DNA of 64,000 nt from Sediminicola luteus (GTDB taxonomy: Bacteria > Bacteroidota > Bacteroidia > Flavobacteriales > Flavobacteriaceae). Below are positions 26,679 through 36,553 of this stretch, in pieces. Position numbers and translations under genes: made by a program. Location: the NCBI RefSeq assembly GCF_002514735.1, contig NZ_KZ300477.1:435879-499878 (forward strand), read 5' to 3'. The notes beneath the pieces are model-generated. The model did no database searches. It saw only the letters and a program-made list of their open reading frames with translations, and was not told the DNA's origin. The first letter of the stretch is position 1; the number at the start of each line of letters is the position of its first letter.

Positions 26679-27218
26679 ATGCGAAATACCCTTTATTTAA
26701 TTTTTATTGTGCTTGTTTTAAACGGATGCGGTAACACCGATTCCCCAAAAACGGAACGCACCCAATTTTCCGAATTGGAAAAAGAGGCCATGGCCACGGC
26801 CCTACAACATATCGATGCCGCCTATTACTGTACATTGGTCACTGTAGATGAGACCGGAATGCCCCGGGCCCGGGTGGTGGAACCCTTCGTACCCGAGGGC
26901 TTGTTCACGGTATGGATGGCCACCAACCCCAATAGTAGAAAAGTGGATCAGATCAAGGCCCATCCGCAAGTCACCTTGCATTATTTTGACCGCAACAACC
27001 TAAGCTATGTTTCCCTAATGGGTACGGCCGAATTGGTAAACGACCCCAAAATCAAGGCCACCAAATGGAAAAAGGGTTGGGAACGTTTTTATCCAGATGA
27101 AGAAGACATGCTTTTGATCCGCTTTACCACCGAAACCTTAGAAATGATTAGTCCGACCAAAGGCTATGATGGTAATGCCAAAAACTGGGCGCCATTTCAA
27201 CTAAAACTAAGGGAATAA
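26679..27218 (+). CDS. Pyridoxamine 5'-phosphate oxidase-like FMN-binding lipoprotein
   Basis: A 179-residue protein starting at ATG 26679, with a lipobox 'VLVLNGC' and then a split-barrel flavin-binding domain ('YYCTLVTVDETGMPRARVVEP', outlined by its ends; 'HPQVTLHYFD'). General-stress-type PNPOx-like proteins bind FMN or F420. Attachment to a membrane through a lipid is unusual for the family. Substrate unknown. Confidence 0.8.
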   Translation: MRNTLYLIFIVLVLNGCGNTDSPKTERTQFSELEKEAMATALQHIDAAYYCTLVTVDETGMPRARVVEPFVPEGLFTVWMATNPNSRKVDQIKAHPQVTLHYFDRNNLSYVSLMGTAELVNDPKIKATKWKKGWERFYPDEEDMLLIRFTTETLEMISPTKGYDGNAKNWAPFQLKLRE

Positions 27219-27323
27219 ACACCCTGTCTACTTTCAAAAAGACAAAAGACACCCCTCTTAATTTCGAATTATTGTTTTATTTATAACTTTTTGTTACATA
27301 TAGTTAATACTTTCATTTTTCGG

Positions 27324-27353
27324 TTGTCCGAAAGTATTCAATAGCTACCTTTG
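27324..27353 (+). promoter_or_regulatory. Promoter of asd
   Basis: TTG (27324-27326), 19 nt spacer and TACCTTTG (27346-27353): a full match to the Bacteroidota housekeeping consensus, 38 bp before the asd start. Confidence 0.85.
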
Positions 27354-27391
27354 TCTAAGAATAGCCCTATGGGGGTTTAAATTGATATAAG

Positions 27392-28387
27392 ATGAAAGTA
27401 GCTGTGGTCGGTGCCACCGGAATGGTGGGCAATGTGATGCTAAAGGTTTTGGCCGAACGTAATTTTCCAATAAGCGAATTGTTATTGGTAGCCTCGGAAC
27501 GCTCCGTAGGAAAGAAAATGACCTATAATGATGCCGAATATACCTTAATCGGTATGCAGACCGCCGTTGCCGCCAAACCAGATATCGCCATTTTTTCGGC
27601 CGGAGGCGACACCTCTTTGGAATGGGCCCCAAAATTTGCCGAAGTCGGTACCGTTGTGGTCGATAATTCCAGTGCCTGGCGCATGGATCCAACCAAAAAA
27701 TTGGTAGTACCCGAGATCAATGCCAATGTACTGACCCCAGAAGATAAGATCATTGCCAATCCCAATTGTTCTACGATTCAGTTGGTAATGGCCCTAGCGC
27801 CTTTGCACAAAGCCTTTGGAATGAAAAGAGTAGTGGTTTCTACCTACCAGTCCGTATCCGGTACAGGGGTAAAAGCCGTACGCCAAATGGAAAACGAATT
27901 AGCCGGGGTCGAGGGCGAAATGGCCTATCCGTACCCTATTGGTAAAAATGCCTTGCCCCATTGCGATGTGTTTTTGGAAAATGGCTATACCAAAGAAGAG
28001 ATGAAACTGGCACGGGAGCCTCAAAAAATATTGGACGACCGTACTTTTTCAGTATCGGCTACCGCGGTTCGTATACCCACAGCTGGTGGACATTCCGAGT
28101 CGGTGAACGTTGAGTTCGAAAAAGACTTCGAACTTTCGGAAGTGCGTAGGTTGTTATCAGAAACACCAGGTGTCGTGGTACAAGACGACCCGGCCACCAA
28201 CACCTACCCCATGCCCATACATGCCCATGATAAAGACGAGGTTTTCGTAGGACGCATCCGTAGGGATGAAACCCAACGCCATAGTTTGAATATGTGGATC
28301 GTGGCCGATAATCTAAGAAAAGGTGCCGCCACCAATGCGGTTCAAATTGCCGAGTATTTGGTCGAAAACCAATTGGTAAACGCCTAA
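27392..28387 (+). CDS. asd: Aspartate-semialdehyde dehydrogenase
   Basis: A 331-residue enzyme reducing aspartyl phosphate with NADPH, the branch point to lysine/diaminopimelate, threonine and methionine. It has the NADP fold 'VAVVGATGMVGNVML', the catalytic cysteine in 'ANPNCSTIQLVMAL' (about 130), 'STYQSVSGTGVKA', and the catalytic histidine in 'RIPTAGGHSESVNVEF' (about 235). It is monocistronic with a strong promoter. Confidence 0.97.
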   Translation: MKVAVVGATGMVGNVMLKVLAERNFPISELLLVASERSVGKKMTYNDAEYTLIGMQTAVAAKPDIAIFSAGGDTSLEWAPKFAEVGTVVVDNSSAWRMDPTKKLVVPEINANVLTPEDKIIANPNCSTIQLVMALAPLHKAFGMKRVVVSTYQSVSGTGVKAVRQMENELAGVEGEMAYPYPIGKNALPHCDVFLENGYTKEEMKLAREPQKILDDRTFSVSATAVRIPTAGGHSESVNVEFEKDFELSEVRRLLSETPGVVVQDDPATNTYPMPIHAHDKDEVFVGRIRRDETQRHSLNMWIVADNLRKGAATNAVQIAEYLVENQLVNA

Positions 28388-28452
28388 AATTATCGGTATT
28401 TTAGGGTTTAACCCTCGAAAAATACCCTAAAGCACATACGTTAAAACTATTT

Positions 28453-28490
28453 AAACCTTGGTATGGTTTTTCAACTGTACCAAGGTTTTG
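28453..28490 (+). terminator. Terminator of asd
   Basis: An 11-bp stem AAACCTTGGTA / TACCAAGGTTT with a 14-nt loop and a short T-run. A second inverted repeat (TTTAGGGT/ACCCTAAA) precedes it after the stop codon. Confidence 0.7.
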
Positions 28491-28523
28491 CCGTATTTTA
28501 GGGGCATATCAAAATCCGGCATC

Positions 28524-30680
28524 ATGAAAAGATACCTCTTAACACTAAGCTTACTTAGTATACTTGCCTGCCAAGAAAACACGACCAAAAAAGAAATAAC
28601 AGTGACCTATCCGAACACCACTAAAGTAGATACCGTAAACACCTACTTTGGCACCCAAGTACCTGACCCCTATCGTTGGTTGGAAGACGACCGCAGTGAC
28701 GAAACCGAAGCTTGGGTAAAACAACAAAACGAAGTGACCTTTGGTTATTTGGAGAACATTCCTTTTCGTGAGCAACTAAAACAACGTCTCGAAAGTCTTT
28801 GGAACTACGAAAAAGTGGGCCGTCCTTTTAAGGAAGGGGACTATACCTATTTTTATAAAAACGACGGTTTACAGAACCAATACGTACTCTATCGTAAAAA
28901 GGAAGGGGCTAGTGAAGCTGAAGTATTTTTAGACCCCAACGGTTTTTCGGAAGATGGCACCACCTCTTTGGGCGGGGTCAATTTTACCAAAGATGGGTCG
29001 CTAGTGGCCTACTCTATATCCGAAGGCGGATCTGATTGGCGTAAGGTTATCGTAAAAGACACCGAAACCCTAGAGCAAGTTGGCGACACCATTATAGATG
29101 TAAAGTTTAGTGCGATGTCGTGGCGTGGTAACGAAGGTTTCTATTACTCAAGTTACGACAAACCCGATGGTAGTGAACTGTCGGCCAAGACCGATCAACA
29201 CAAACTCTATTTCCATAAACTGGGTACTCCCCAGAGTGAAGACGAATTGATCTATGGGGGTACGGAGGCCGAAAAACATCGATACATTAATGGTGGCGTT
29301 ACTGACGACAACCGCTATTTGTTTGTGTATCCGCGTACCTCAACCTCGGGTAATAAACTGTTGATGAAAGACCTAAACGACCCCAACAGCGATTTTGTCA
29401 CTATACTAGACCATAGCGATACCGATACCTATGTACTCGAAAACGAAGGTAGTAAACTTTGGTTGGTAACCAATATGGATGCCCCCAACCAAAAAATAGT
29501 AACCGTAGATGCCGCTAACCCAGCCCCAGAAAATTGGGTCGATTTTATACCGGAGACTGAACATGTGCTCTCGCCCAGTACCGGAGGTGGTTATTTCTTT
29601 ACCGAATATATGGTAGACGCCATATCCAAAGTGTATCAATACGATTATGATGGCAATAAAGTGCGTGAAGTACAGTTGCCCGGTGTAGGATCGGCTTCCG
29701 GCTTCGGAGGAAAAAAAGAAGATAAAGAATTCTATTTCTATTTTACCAATTACAATACGCCTTCTTCCTCCTATAAATACGATGTAGAAAGCGGAAACTA
29801 TGAGGTCTATTGGCAACCCGATATCGACTTTAATCCGAACGATTATACTTCAGAACAAGTTTTCTACACCTCTAAAGATGGTACCAAGGTGCCTATGATC
29901 ATCACCTATAAGAAAGGCGTGGAGCGCAATGGTAAAAACCCAACGATTTTGTACGGATATGGTGGGTTTAACGTAAGTCTGACCCCCTCTTTCAGTATCG
30001 GTAATGCCGTTTGGATGGAGCAAGGGGGCATTTACGCCGTACCTAACCTAAGGGGTGGTGGCGAATACGGAAAAAAATGGCACGATGCCGGAACCAAAAT
30101 GCAAAAACAGAACGTGTTCGACGATTTTATAGCCGCCGCGGAATACCTTATCGAAAACAATTATACCTCTTCGGAACATTTGGCCATTCGTGGCGGGTCT
30201 AATGGCGGACTTTTGGTCGGCGCCACTATGACCCAACGCCCCGATCTTATGAAGGTGGCTCTACCCGCTGTTGGGGTTTTGGATATGCTACGCTACCACA
30301 CCTTTACGGCTGGGGCAGGCTGGGCCTATGATTATGGCACGGCCGAAGACAATGCCGAAATGTTCCAATACCTAAAAGGCTATTCCCCGGTACATAATGT
30401 AAAGCCCAATGTGGCCTATCCTGCGACTTTGGTTACCACGGGCGATCACGACGATCGAGTGGTGCCCGCCCATAGTTTTAAGTTTGCCGCCAGTTTGCAA
30501 GAACATCAAACCGGAAGCAACCCTACTTTAATCCGTATTGAAACCAATGCCGGGCACGGTGCAGGTACCCCGGTGAGCAAGACCATAGAACAATATGCCG
30601 ATATTTTTGGGTTTACCCTATTTAATATGGGCTATGGGGAGCTGCCCAACAAATCGGTTCTAAAATCGTTTAAAGAATAA
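28524..30680 (+). CDS. Prolyl oligopeptidase family serine peptidase (lipoprotein)
   Basis: A 718-residue S9 peptidase cleaving after proline in short peptides. I start at ATG 28524, whose signal peptide ends in the lipobox 'SLLSILAC'. The N-terminal block '[14 protein letters not shown]' is typical. A beta-propeller (about 90-430) is followed by the hydrolase with Ser in '[11 protein letters not shown]' (about 558), Asp in '[12 protein letters not shown]' (about 642) and His in 'NAGHGAGTP' (about 678). Lipidation suggests it acts in the periplasm or at the outer membrane. Confidence 0.95.
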   Translation: MKRYLLTLSLLSILACQENTTKKEITVTYPNTTKVDTVNTYFGTQVPDPYRWLEDDRSDETEAWVKQQNEVTFGYLENIPFREQLKQRLESLWNYEKVGRPFKEGDYTYFYKNDGLQNQYVLYRKKEGASEAEVFLDPNGFSEDGTTSLGGVNFTKDGSLVAYSISEGGSDWRKVIVKDTETLEQVGDTIIDVKFSAMSWRGNEGFYYSSYDKPDGSELSAKTDQHKLYFHKLGTPQSEDELIYGGTEAEKHRYINGGVTDDNRYLFVYPRTSTSGNKLLMKDLNDPNSDFVTILDHSDTDTYVLENEGSKLWLVTNMDAPNQKIVTVDAANPAPENWVDFIPETEHVLSPSTGGGYFFTEYMVDAISKVYQYDYDGNKVREVQLPGVGSASGFGGKKEDKEFYFYFTNYNTPSSSYKYDVESGNYEVYWQPDIDFNPNDYTSEQVFYTSKDGTKVPMIITYKKGVERNGKNPTILYGYGGFNVSLTPSFSIGNAVWMEQGGIYAVPNLRGGGEYGKKWHDAGTKMQKQNVFDDFIAAAEYLIENNYTSSEHLAIRGGSNGGLLVGATMTQRPDLMKVALPAVGVLDMLRYHTFTAGAGWAYDYGTAEDNAEMFQYLKGYSPVHNVKPNVAYPATLVTTGDHDDRVVPAHSFKFAASLQEHQTGSNPTLIRIETNAGHGAGTPVSKTIEQYADIFGFTLFNMGYGELPNKSVLKSFKE

Positions 30681-30711
30681 GAAAGGTCACCCCAAATCAA
30701 CCTTGAGTAAA

Positions 30712-31701
30712 ATGCTTAGTATAGCGAAGCTATCCTTTTCCAGGCCCAATGCGGTTATCTTAGATTCGGTCTCGATAAATATTAAGGCCGGTTCCCATGT
30801 TTCCTTTATGGGACAAAGCGGCTGTGGAAAGAGTACCTTGTTACAGCTTATTTATGGGCTGCATGAGTTCGAAGGCCAGATCAGCTGGCAGGGAGTGCCC
30901 CTTTATGGCCCTTCGCGCAATCTTTTGCCCGGCCACGCCCAAATGAAATATTTGGCCCAAGATCTAGGCCTTATGCCCTATTTGACCGTAGTCGAAAATA
31001 TTGCGTACTACCTCTCGGCCCATACCCCAGCGCTTTTGCAACGGCGTACCAACGAGCTTTTGGACATGATCGAGATGCAAGCTTTGGCCCAACGGAAGGT
31101 AAAAAGCCTAAGTGGTGGTCAACAACAATTAGTAGCCTTGGCCCGCGCCTTGGCCCAAGAGCCCGAAGTACTGTTATTGGACGAACCCTTCGGACAAATA
31201 GACACTTTTAAGAAAAACCGTTTACGCCGTAATATTTTTGGCCATGCCCGCAATCAGGGCATAACCGTTTTGGTGGCTACCCATGACCCCGAAGACGTGC
31301 TACCCTTTTCCGATACTTTGGTTTTGCTGAAAGACCAGGGAATTTTTGCCCAAGGCGACCCTGTAGACCTGTATCGTAACCCGAAAATTAAGGCCGTGGC
31401 CGAGCTCTTTGGCGATGTAAACGAAATACCCATAAAGCTGTTAAAGCCCTATGCCAAAATGGACATGGATCTTTTGGTGTATCCGCACGAATTCTATGTC
31501 TCCGAAACTTCGGGTTTGGCCGTACGCATTAAAGCACGTTATTATATGGGGTCGTATTTCTTATATGAGGCCCAAACCATGGAAGCTATGCTCACCCTGT
31601 TTTTCAATGCCCCGCTTCCATTAGAGGAAGGTCAGGAGGTTTTCTTGAATATCCCTTTGGAAATACTCACCGAACGCATAGGCAATAGACCGGCTCCTTA
31701 A
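30712..31701 (+). CDS. ABC transporter ATP-binding protein
   Basis: A 329-residue ABC ATPase. I prefer ATG 30712 over an in-frame TTG nine bases earlier. It shows Walker A 'GQSGCGKST' (about 40), signature 'SLSGGQQQLVALARAL' (about 135), Walker B 'LLLDEPFG' and H-loop 'VATHD'. The extra about 100-residue C-terminal part resembles the TOBE-type regulatory domain of metal and oxyanion importers (FbpC/PotA-like). No permease or binding protein is nearby, so the substrate is unknown. Confidence 0.9.
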   Translation: MLSIAKLSFSRPNAVILDSVSINIKAGSHVSFMGQSGCGKSTLLQLIYGLHEFEGQISWQGVPLYGPSRNLLPGHAQMKYLAQDLGLMPYLTVVENIAYYLSAHTPALLQRRTNELLDMIEMQALAQRKVKSLSGGQQQLVALARALAQEPEVLLLDEPFGQIDTFKKNRLRRNIFGHARNQGITVLVATHDPEDVLPFSDTLVLLKDQGIFAQGDPVDLYRNPKIKAVAELFGDVNEIPIKLLKPYAKMDMDLLVYPHEFYVSETSGLAVRIKARYYMGSYFLYEAQTMEAMLTLFFNAPLPLEEGQEVFLNIPLEILTERIGNRPAP

Positions 31702-31704
31702 ACC

Positions 31705-32112
31705 ATGGATAAAAGTCGTATACATTCCGAACTACGGTTTAAGACCAGCAAAAGCAGTGGCCCCGGTGGCCAACATGTTAATAAGGTGTCTACCCGGGTA
31801 AGTCTAGAATTTGAACCAACCTCATCACAAGGGCTCTCCGATTTGGAAAAAGAACGACTGCTGCTTCGGTGGAAAAACCGTATCGATAAAAATGGGATAT
31901 TCCATTTGCATTGCGATGAAACCCGCTCCCAACACAAGAATAAAGACCTGGTCATAACACGATTTTTCAAAGTATTGGAACAAGGTTTGAGCGTACCGAA
32001 AAAGCGGAAAAAGACCAAACCCAGTAGAGCTTCTAAAGAAAAAAGGAAACGCGACAAACAAAAAGCTTCCCAAAAGAAACTGTACCGAAAGAAACCCAAT
32101 CTAGACGGTTAA
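31705..32112 (+). CDS. arfB: Alternative ribosome-rescue factor B (peptidyl-tRNA hydrolase)
   Basis: A 135-residue stop-codon-independent release factor. The GGQ catalytic motif is in 'SSGPGGQHVNKVSTRV' (about 20). The C-terminal about 35 residues are Lys/Arg-rich and would enter the empty mRNA channel. It begins three bases after the ABC ATPase stop, so it is in the same operon. It is distinct from the PrfH homologue encoded near the window end. Confidence 0.94.
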   Translation: MDKSRIHSELRFKTSKSSGPGGQHVNKVSTRVSLEFEPTSSQGLSDLEKERLLLRWKNRIDKNGIFHLHCDETRSQHKNKDLVITRFFKVLEQGLSVPKKRKKTKPSRASKEKRKRDKQKASQKKLYRKKPNLDG

Positions 32113-32140
32113 GTCCTTATATTTAGAAAAAAGTATTGAT

Positions 32141-32728
32141 ATGCTACGTTCATTTTTCGTTGGAATCACCTTATTATTTTCTGTACTGATTATGGCTCAA
32201 AACCCAACTTCCGATTTACCTTATAGGGAATTGACCACCCCAACCGCAGCCTATTCCGGGCCCGAAGTGGCCGCCCGTATGATAGATGGTTTGGGCTTTC
32301 GGTATTATTGGGCTTCGGAAGGACTTACCGAAAAAGATTTGGCCTACCAGCCTAGCGATGGGGCCCGAACAAGCAGGCAGACTATAGAACATATTTACGA
32401 CCTCTGTACCGTAATACGCAATGCAATCGAAGAAAAACCCAACACCGGGCAAAAAGTACCCGAAATGACCTTTGACGAATTACGGGCGAACACCCTGAAC
32501 ACCTTGGCCCATTGTGCCGAGTTAGTTCGTAAAAGTAACAACCTGGAACCTTATAAAATTGTTTTTAAACGCGGCGAAAAGTCGACGGAATTCCCCTTTT
32601 GGAACCTAATTAACGGCCCCATATCCGACGCACTTTGGCATTGCGGGCAAGTCGTATCCATGCGACGGGCTTCCGGAAATCCTTTTACCAACAAGGTAAG
32701 CGTACTTACGGGGAAGCTTAGGGAATGA
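32141..32728 (+). CDS. Secreted DinB-like four-helix protein
   Basis: A 195-residue protein with a signal peptide (residues 1-19, ending 'LIMAQ'). The helices carry the spaced histidines of DinB/YfiT-type putative metal-binding enzymes: 'TIEHIYDL' (about 86) and 'ALWHCGQVVSMR' (about 165). Export of a DinB-like domain is unusual, since most are cytosolic thiol- or metal-dependent enzymes. Function unknown. Confidence 0.75.
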   Translation: MLRSFFVGITLLFSVLIMAQNPTSDLPYRELTTPTAAYSGPEVAARMIDGLGFRYYWASEGLTEKDLAYQPSDGARTSRQTIEHIYDLCTVIRNAIEEKPNTGQKVPEMTFDELRANTLNTLAHCAELVRKSNNLEPYKIVFKRGEKSTEFPFWNLINGPISDALWHCGQVVSMRRASGNPFTNKVSVLTGKLRE

Positions 32729-33457
32729 TTATTGCCCCGTTACGATAATACTTTTGGCGATCTGGATCTGTTCGGGCGGAATATAAAGTAAACGTACCTG
32801 TTCACCTTCATGGTCTAAAACCACATACTCGTCTTCCATATGCTCGGGTAATTCCCCTAAAAGGGTATGGGCAAAAACACAGGCCGTTACAAAGGTACCC
32901 CAACGACTGGGATGGCTACCATCGGTATCGTACAGATCCCATTGTGGGTACTGCTGCTGTATTTTGGCCCAAGTTCGGCCCACAGGAACTACATTGGCCC
33001 CTACTTCTTGTCCGATACTAGTATAGACCCCAGAAATTACAGTCTGTTGTTCAGGGGCCGATTTACGTGCCCAGGTTTCGTACAAATAAGTTTGGGCACC
33101 AGACTCCCTTATTAAATCTGAAAACAAACGCACATATTTTTTTAGGCTATCGGGCCTTCGTATGGCAGCCAGACTTTGTTCTTGCAATACCACGACATCG
33201 TAATTGCCCTCGGCTATTTTGGTTCGGGTATCCAAACCATGTCGTCTATGCCAATGATCGCTTAAAAAAGCCCCACCAGCTACACTTTTTTTGGTGACCA
33301 GCTTGGTATGGCTACTGTCGGAAATAATGGAAACGATTTGGGGCAGGTTTTCATAATAGGTATAGCTGTTACCCACAAAAAGCACCTTGATCCGGGTCTT
33401 GTTTTGGGAACAAGCCCCTGCCATGAATGCCAGAAAAATGATCGTCAATACCCGCAT
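32729..33457 (-). CDS. SGNH/GDSL-type hydrolase lipoprotein
   Basis: A 242-residue exported esterase-like protein. The signal peptide ends in lipobox 'FMAGAC'. The catalytic serine block is 'VLFVGNSYTYYENLP' (about 35) and the Asp-His pair is in 'DGSHPSRWG' (about 182), as in SGNH hydrolases. It could de-esterify polysaccharides; that is inference. It is convergent with the DinB-like gene with no gap. Confidence 0.85.
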   Translation of the reverse strand: MRVLTIIFLAFMAGACSQNKTRIKVLFVGNSYTYYENLPQIVSIISDSSHTKLVTKKSVAGGAFLSDHWHRRHGLDTRTKIAEGNYDVVVLQEQSLAAIRRPDSLKKYVRLFSDLIRESGAQTYLYETWARKSAPEQQTVISGVYTSIGQEVGANVVPVGRTWAKIQQQYPQWDLYDTDGSHPSRWGTFVTACVFAHTLLGELPEHMEDEYVVLDHEGEQVRLLYIPPEQIQIAKSIIVTGQ

Positions 33458-33460
33458 AGA

Positions 33461-33910
33461 TCAGCTTATTTCAAAGATTTCGATAGTCTTCCCATTAAAA
33501 ACAAAACTGTCACCAACAGCTTTACCCAATAACCCCCGACCTATGGGTGTGGCCGGCGAAACACAATATACGGTAACCATATCTTGGGTATATGCCCCTG
33601 CCGAGATGCTCAAAAAGTACCTTTGGGCATTAGTCTTGACCAAACTGCCCAAGCTCACAGTAGAACTGGAGCTGTTCTTAGGCACCTTGGCCATTAATTG
33701 CTGCATTTTTTCGGCCTCGGCCAACTGCATGCCCAATTTTTCGCGTTCCAATTGCACCATGGCCCTACCGGTCTCATGTTTGTCCCCGGCAGAACTTTTG
33801 GTCTCACTGCCCAAAGAAGCTTCCACGGCCGTAATCCTAGTCCGGATTCGATCTAACCGTTCCTGTACAAAACCCTCACAAAACGCGAACAAGGCATCTT
33901 TTACCGACAT
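33461..33910 (-). CDS. GreA/GreB-type transcription factor family protein
   Basis: A 149-residue protein with an N-terminal coiled coil (about 15-75) and a C-terminal FKBP-like domain ending 'ATPIGRGLLGKAVGDSF', the GreA/GreB C-terminal signature. Such proteins bind the RNA polymerase secondary channel. The usual acidic pair at the coiled-coil tip is not obvious, so it may regulate rather than rescue polymerase. Its stop is 3 bp before the SGNH gene. Confidence 0.8.
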   Translation of the reverse strand: MSVKDALFAFCEGFVQERLDRIRTRITAVEASLGSETKSSAGDKHETGRAMVQLEREKLGMQLAEAEKMQQLMAKVPKNSSSSTVSLGSLVKTNAQRYFLSISAGAYTQDMVTVYCVSPATPIGRGLLGKAVGDSFVFNGKTIEIFEIS

Positions 33911-33970
33911 AACATCAATTTGACCACAAGATAGTTATTGCTAGACGGTAAAGGCAAAATAATACCAAGC

Positions 33971-34612
33971 TTACTCGAAATGATAGAGATCGGCCAGTTT
34001 ATATACCAAAAAATCAACGATTTTATCCGAAGGCTGGTTTTGCAGTTTCATGGCATAGACCTCCTGTAGGTTTTCGGCCTTAAAATAACGCAGATCGCCA
34101 GAGCGACGTTCCGAGAAAATATCCCAAGCCTTTAAACCCTCAAGCATTTTACGATGCGCCTGATACCGCTGCATAATGGTTTTCCGTTTCTCATCAAAGG
34201 CCTCATCTTTTGGATAATGTGGATCTTTAGCCTGTATCTCGGTATTACGATATTCCAATTCCAAACGTTCATCGGCTTCTTCGGCCTGGGCCAAAATGCT
34301 GAAATAAGCCTGGGATACCATAGTATCGTAATCTTTAAAGAATAAGGTATACGGGCTCGGGTTTTGGGATACCGGGTCAACCGCATCCTTGGCATCTTCG
34401 TGGGCATCAAAGGCCATTTTTATAGCTTCCGCTTCATTTTCAGGTAGTTTTTCTGCCTGGGACGATACGGTATTCATGGCCAAGGAATTGGCCCAAGCTT
34501 CCGATTTTATCATTTCGCGCCATATACGTCTATACTCCCTTTCGTATTGGGTTTGGGTACTGGCACATCCCGCAAGGACAATCAGTATGACAACTATGGT
34601 TTTTATTCTCAT
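33971..34612 (-). CDS. Hypothetical lipoprotein
   Basis: A 213-residue charged, mostly helical protein. The ATG at 34612 starts a signal peptide ending in lipobox 'IVLAGC'; the 28 residues available upstream are rejected for that reason. Many Glu/Lys/Arg and aromatic residues, but no domain I recognise. It could sit on either membrane facing the periplasm. Confidence 0.7.
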   Translation of the reverse strand: MRIKTIVVILIVLAGCASTQTQYEREYRRIWREMIKSEAWANSLAMNTVSSQAEKLPENEAEAIKMAFDAHEDAKDAVDPVSQNPSPYTLFFKDYDTMVSQAYFSILAQAEEADERLELEYRNTEIQAKDPHYPKDEAFDEKRKTIMQRYQAHRKMLEGLKAWDIFSERRSGDLRYFKAENLQEVYAMKLQNQPSDKIVDFLVYKLADLYHFE

Positions 34613-34822
34613 TTTATTGGGACTTTCGGCAAAACACGCCAAAATGCCCACTTTAAGGCAATTGGCCAAAAAGCACGGATAAACGACCAAAAACACCTTT
34701 GAAAGAACGCCTTGATTAGGGGTTTGGTTGTGGAGTTGTTTAAGGTTTTAATCGGATACTAAGCCATACTCATGGCATTAGAGCGAATACCAGTTCGCAA
34801 CAGTCTTATCGATTTTAGCCAC

Positions 34823-35413
34823 TTACCCCCTAGCTTCCATCATTTTGGCCACATACTTGCCTATAACATCGAACTCTAGGTTCACCACAGTTCCCGAAGC
34901 ATAGGTGTGAAAACGGGTATGTTCGTAAGTATAAGGAATAATGGCTACTTGAAAGGTATTCAAACCAGAGTTAACCACCGTCAAAGAGGTGCCATCTATA
35001 GTAATGGAACCTTTTTCTATGGTTAGGTTGTTCAATTGGGAATCGTATTCAAAACTAAAGAACCAGCTGCCGTCCTTTTCTTCGACGGCGGTACATTGTC
35101 CGGTTTGGTCTACATGCCCCTGAACGATATGTCCGTCTAAGCGGGCACCCATTTTCATAGCCCTTTCCAAGTTTACCACATCGCCAACGACCAAATCGTT
35201 CAAACTGGTTTTTTCAAGGGTCTCTTCAATAGCGGTAACGGTATAAGAGGTATCGGTAAGCGAAACCACGGTCAAGCAGACCCCGTTATGCGCCACACTT
35301 TGATCTATTTTAAGTTCAGGCGCCAAACTACTAGTAATGGTAATATGCAGATTGCTGCCTTCTTTTTCGAGTTGTTGCACCTTGCCCAACGATTCAATGA
35401 TCCCGGTAAACAT
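34823..35413 (-). CDS. ribE: Riboflavin synthase, alpha subunit
   Basis: A 196-residue enzyme dismutating two 6,7-dimethyl-8-ribityllumazine molecules to riboflavin. It has the invariant start 'MFTGIIESLG'. Two tandem lumazine-binding barrels show 'AHNGVCLTVV' in the first and 'GSITIDGTSLTVV' in the second. It diverges from pdxA with 49 bp between the starts. Confidence 0.97.
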   Translation of the reverse strand: MFTGIIESLGKVQQLEKEGSNLHITITSSLAPELKIDQSVAHNGVCLTVVSLTDTSYTVTAIEETLEKTSLNDLVVGDVVNLERAMKMGARLDGHIVQGHVDQTGQCTAVEEKDGSWFFSFEYDSQLNNLTIEKGSITIDGTSLTVVNSGLNTFQVAIIPYTYEHTRFHTYASGTVVNLEFDVIGKYVAKMMEARG

Positions 35414-35428
35414 ATCGTTTTAATTAAG

Positions 35429-35436
35429 TAATTTTG
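35429..35436 (+). promoter_or_regulatory. -7 box upstream of pdxA
   Basis: TAATTTTG fits TAnnTTTG and lies 26 bp before the pdxA start. The -33 region would fall in the ribE start and shows no TTG. Confidence 0.5.
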
Positions 35437-35462
35437 TAGCTGTAAAAGTAGCCAATAAAAGC

Positions 35463-36509
35463 ATGCAGGAAACCGCAAAAGTGAAAGTAGGGATAAGTAT
35501 TGGGGATTTAAACGGAATTGGTTGTGAGGTCGTACTCAAAACCTTTGCCGATAACCGCATGCTCGATTTTTGTACCCCCGTAATTTTCGCCTCAAGTAAA
35601 ACCGTAGCCTTTCAAAAAAAGGCCTTAGGCATAGAGATCAAATACCAAGGTGTGAATGAAGCCAGCCAAGCCATTGATGGCAAGATCAATGTGGTAAATG
35701 TGTGGAAGGAATCGCCCCGCACCCAGTTTGGTGAAGCTACGGAAGAAGCTGGTGAGTATTCCATCCGCTCTTTGGAGGCTGCTGTTAAAGCATTGAAGGA
35801 AGATGCCATAGATGTATTGGTGACCGCACCGATCAATAAGAACAACATACAATCGGAACGCTTCAGTTTTCCGGGCCATACCGATTATTTGGCCCAAGAG
35901 CTTGAAGGAAACAGCCTCATGTTCATGATTTCCGATGGCTTACGTGTAGGATTGCTTACTGATCATATTGCGGTTAGCGAGGTGGCCCAGGCCATTACCC
36001 CTGAGGTAATCAAGGAAAAAGTGGCCGCTATGGAGCGTTCACTCCGCATGGATTTCGCCATCAGAAAACCCAAGATCGCCTTGTTGGGCATTAATCCGCA
36101 TAGTGGCGATAATGGGGTTATTGGCAAAGAGGATGAAGAGGTATTAAAACCTACCATAAAGGAGTTATCCGAAAAAGGGAGTATGGTTTTCGGGCCCTAC
36201 TCGGCCGATAGCTTTTTTGGCTCGGACGGATACAAAGCCTTCGATGGTATTTTGGCCGCCTATCACGATCAAGGACTGATTCCGTTTAAGACCTTGGCCT
36301 TTGGAAAAGGGGTGAATTTTACCGCCGGATTGGAAAAGGTGCGTACCTCGCCCGATCATGGTACCGCCTACGAAATTGCCGGTAAAGGTAAGGCCGACCC
36401 GGGCTCCTTTGAAGAAGCCCTATTTAGTGCCCTGCGTATCTTCAAAAACCGTGAAGAATTCAAACAGCTTTCGGCCAATCCGCTGAAAAAACAGAAAAGA
36501 GGGAAATAA
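35463..36509 (+). CDS. pdxA: 4-hydroxythreonine-4-phosphate dehydrogenase
   Basis: A 348-residue NAD-dependent enzyme of the DXP-dependent pyridoxal phosphate pathway. It shows 'GISIGDLNGIGCEV' at the N-terminus, 'TAPINKNNIQ' and the metal histidines in 'FPGHTDYLAQ' (about 140), 'AAYHDQGLIPFK' (about 265) and 'TSPDHGTAYEIAGKG'. All active-site segments of PdxA are present. Confidence 0.96.
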   Translation: MQETAKVKVGISIGDLNGIGCEVVLKTFADNRMLDFCTPVIFASSKTVAFQKKALGIEIKYQGVNEASQAIDGKINVVNVWKESPRTQFGEATEEAGEYSIRSLEAAVKALKEDAIDVLVTAPINKNNIQSERFSFPGHTDYLAQELEGNSLMFMISDGLRVGLLTDHIAVSEVAQAITPEVIKEKVAAMERSLRMDFAIRKPKIALLGINPHSGDNGVIGKEDEEVLKPTIKELSEKGSMVFGPYSADSFFGSDGYKAFDGILAAYHDQGLIPFKTLAFGKGVNFTAGLEKVRTSPDHGTAYEIAGKGKADPGSFEEALFSALRIFKNREEFKQLSANPLKKQKRGK

Positions 36510-36553
36510 GCCGTGGGGTTTCGGCGTTTAGGTAACACCTATATCACCTTGAA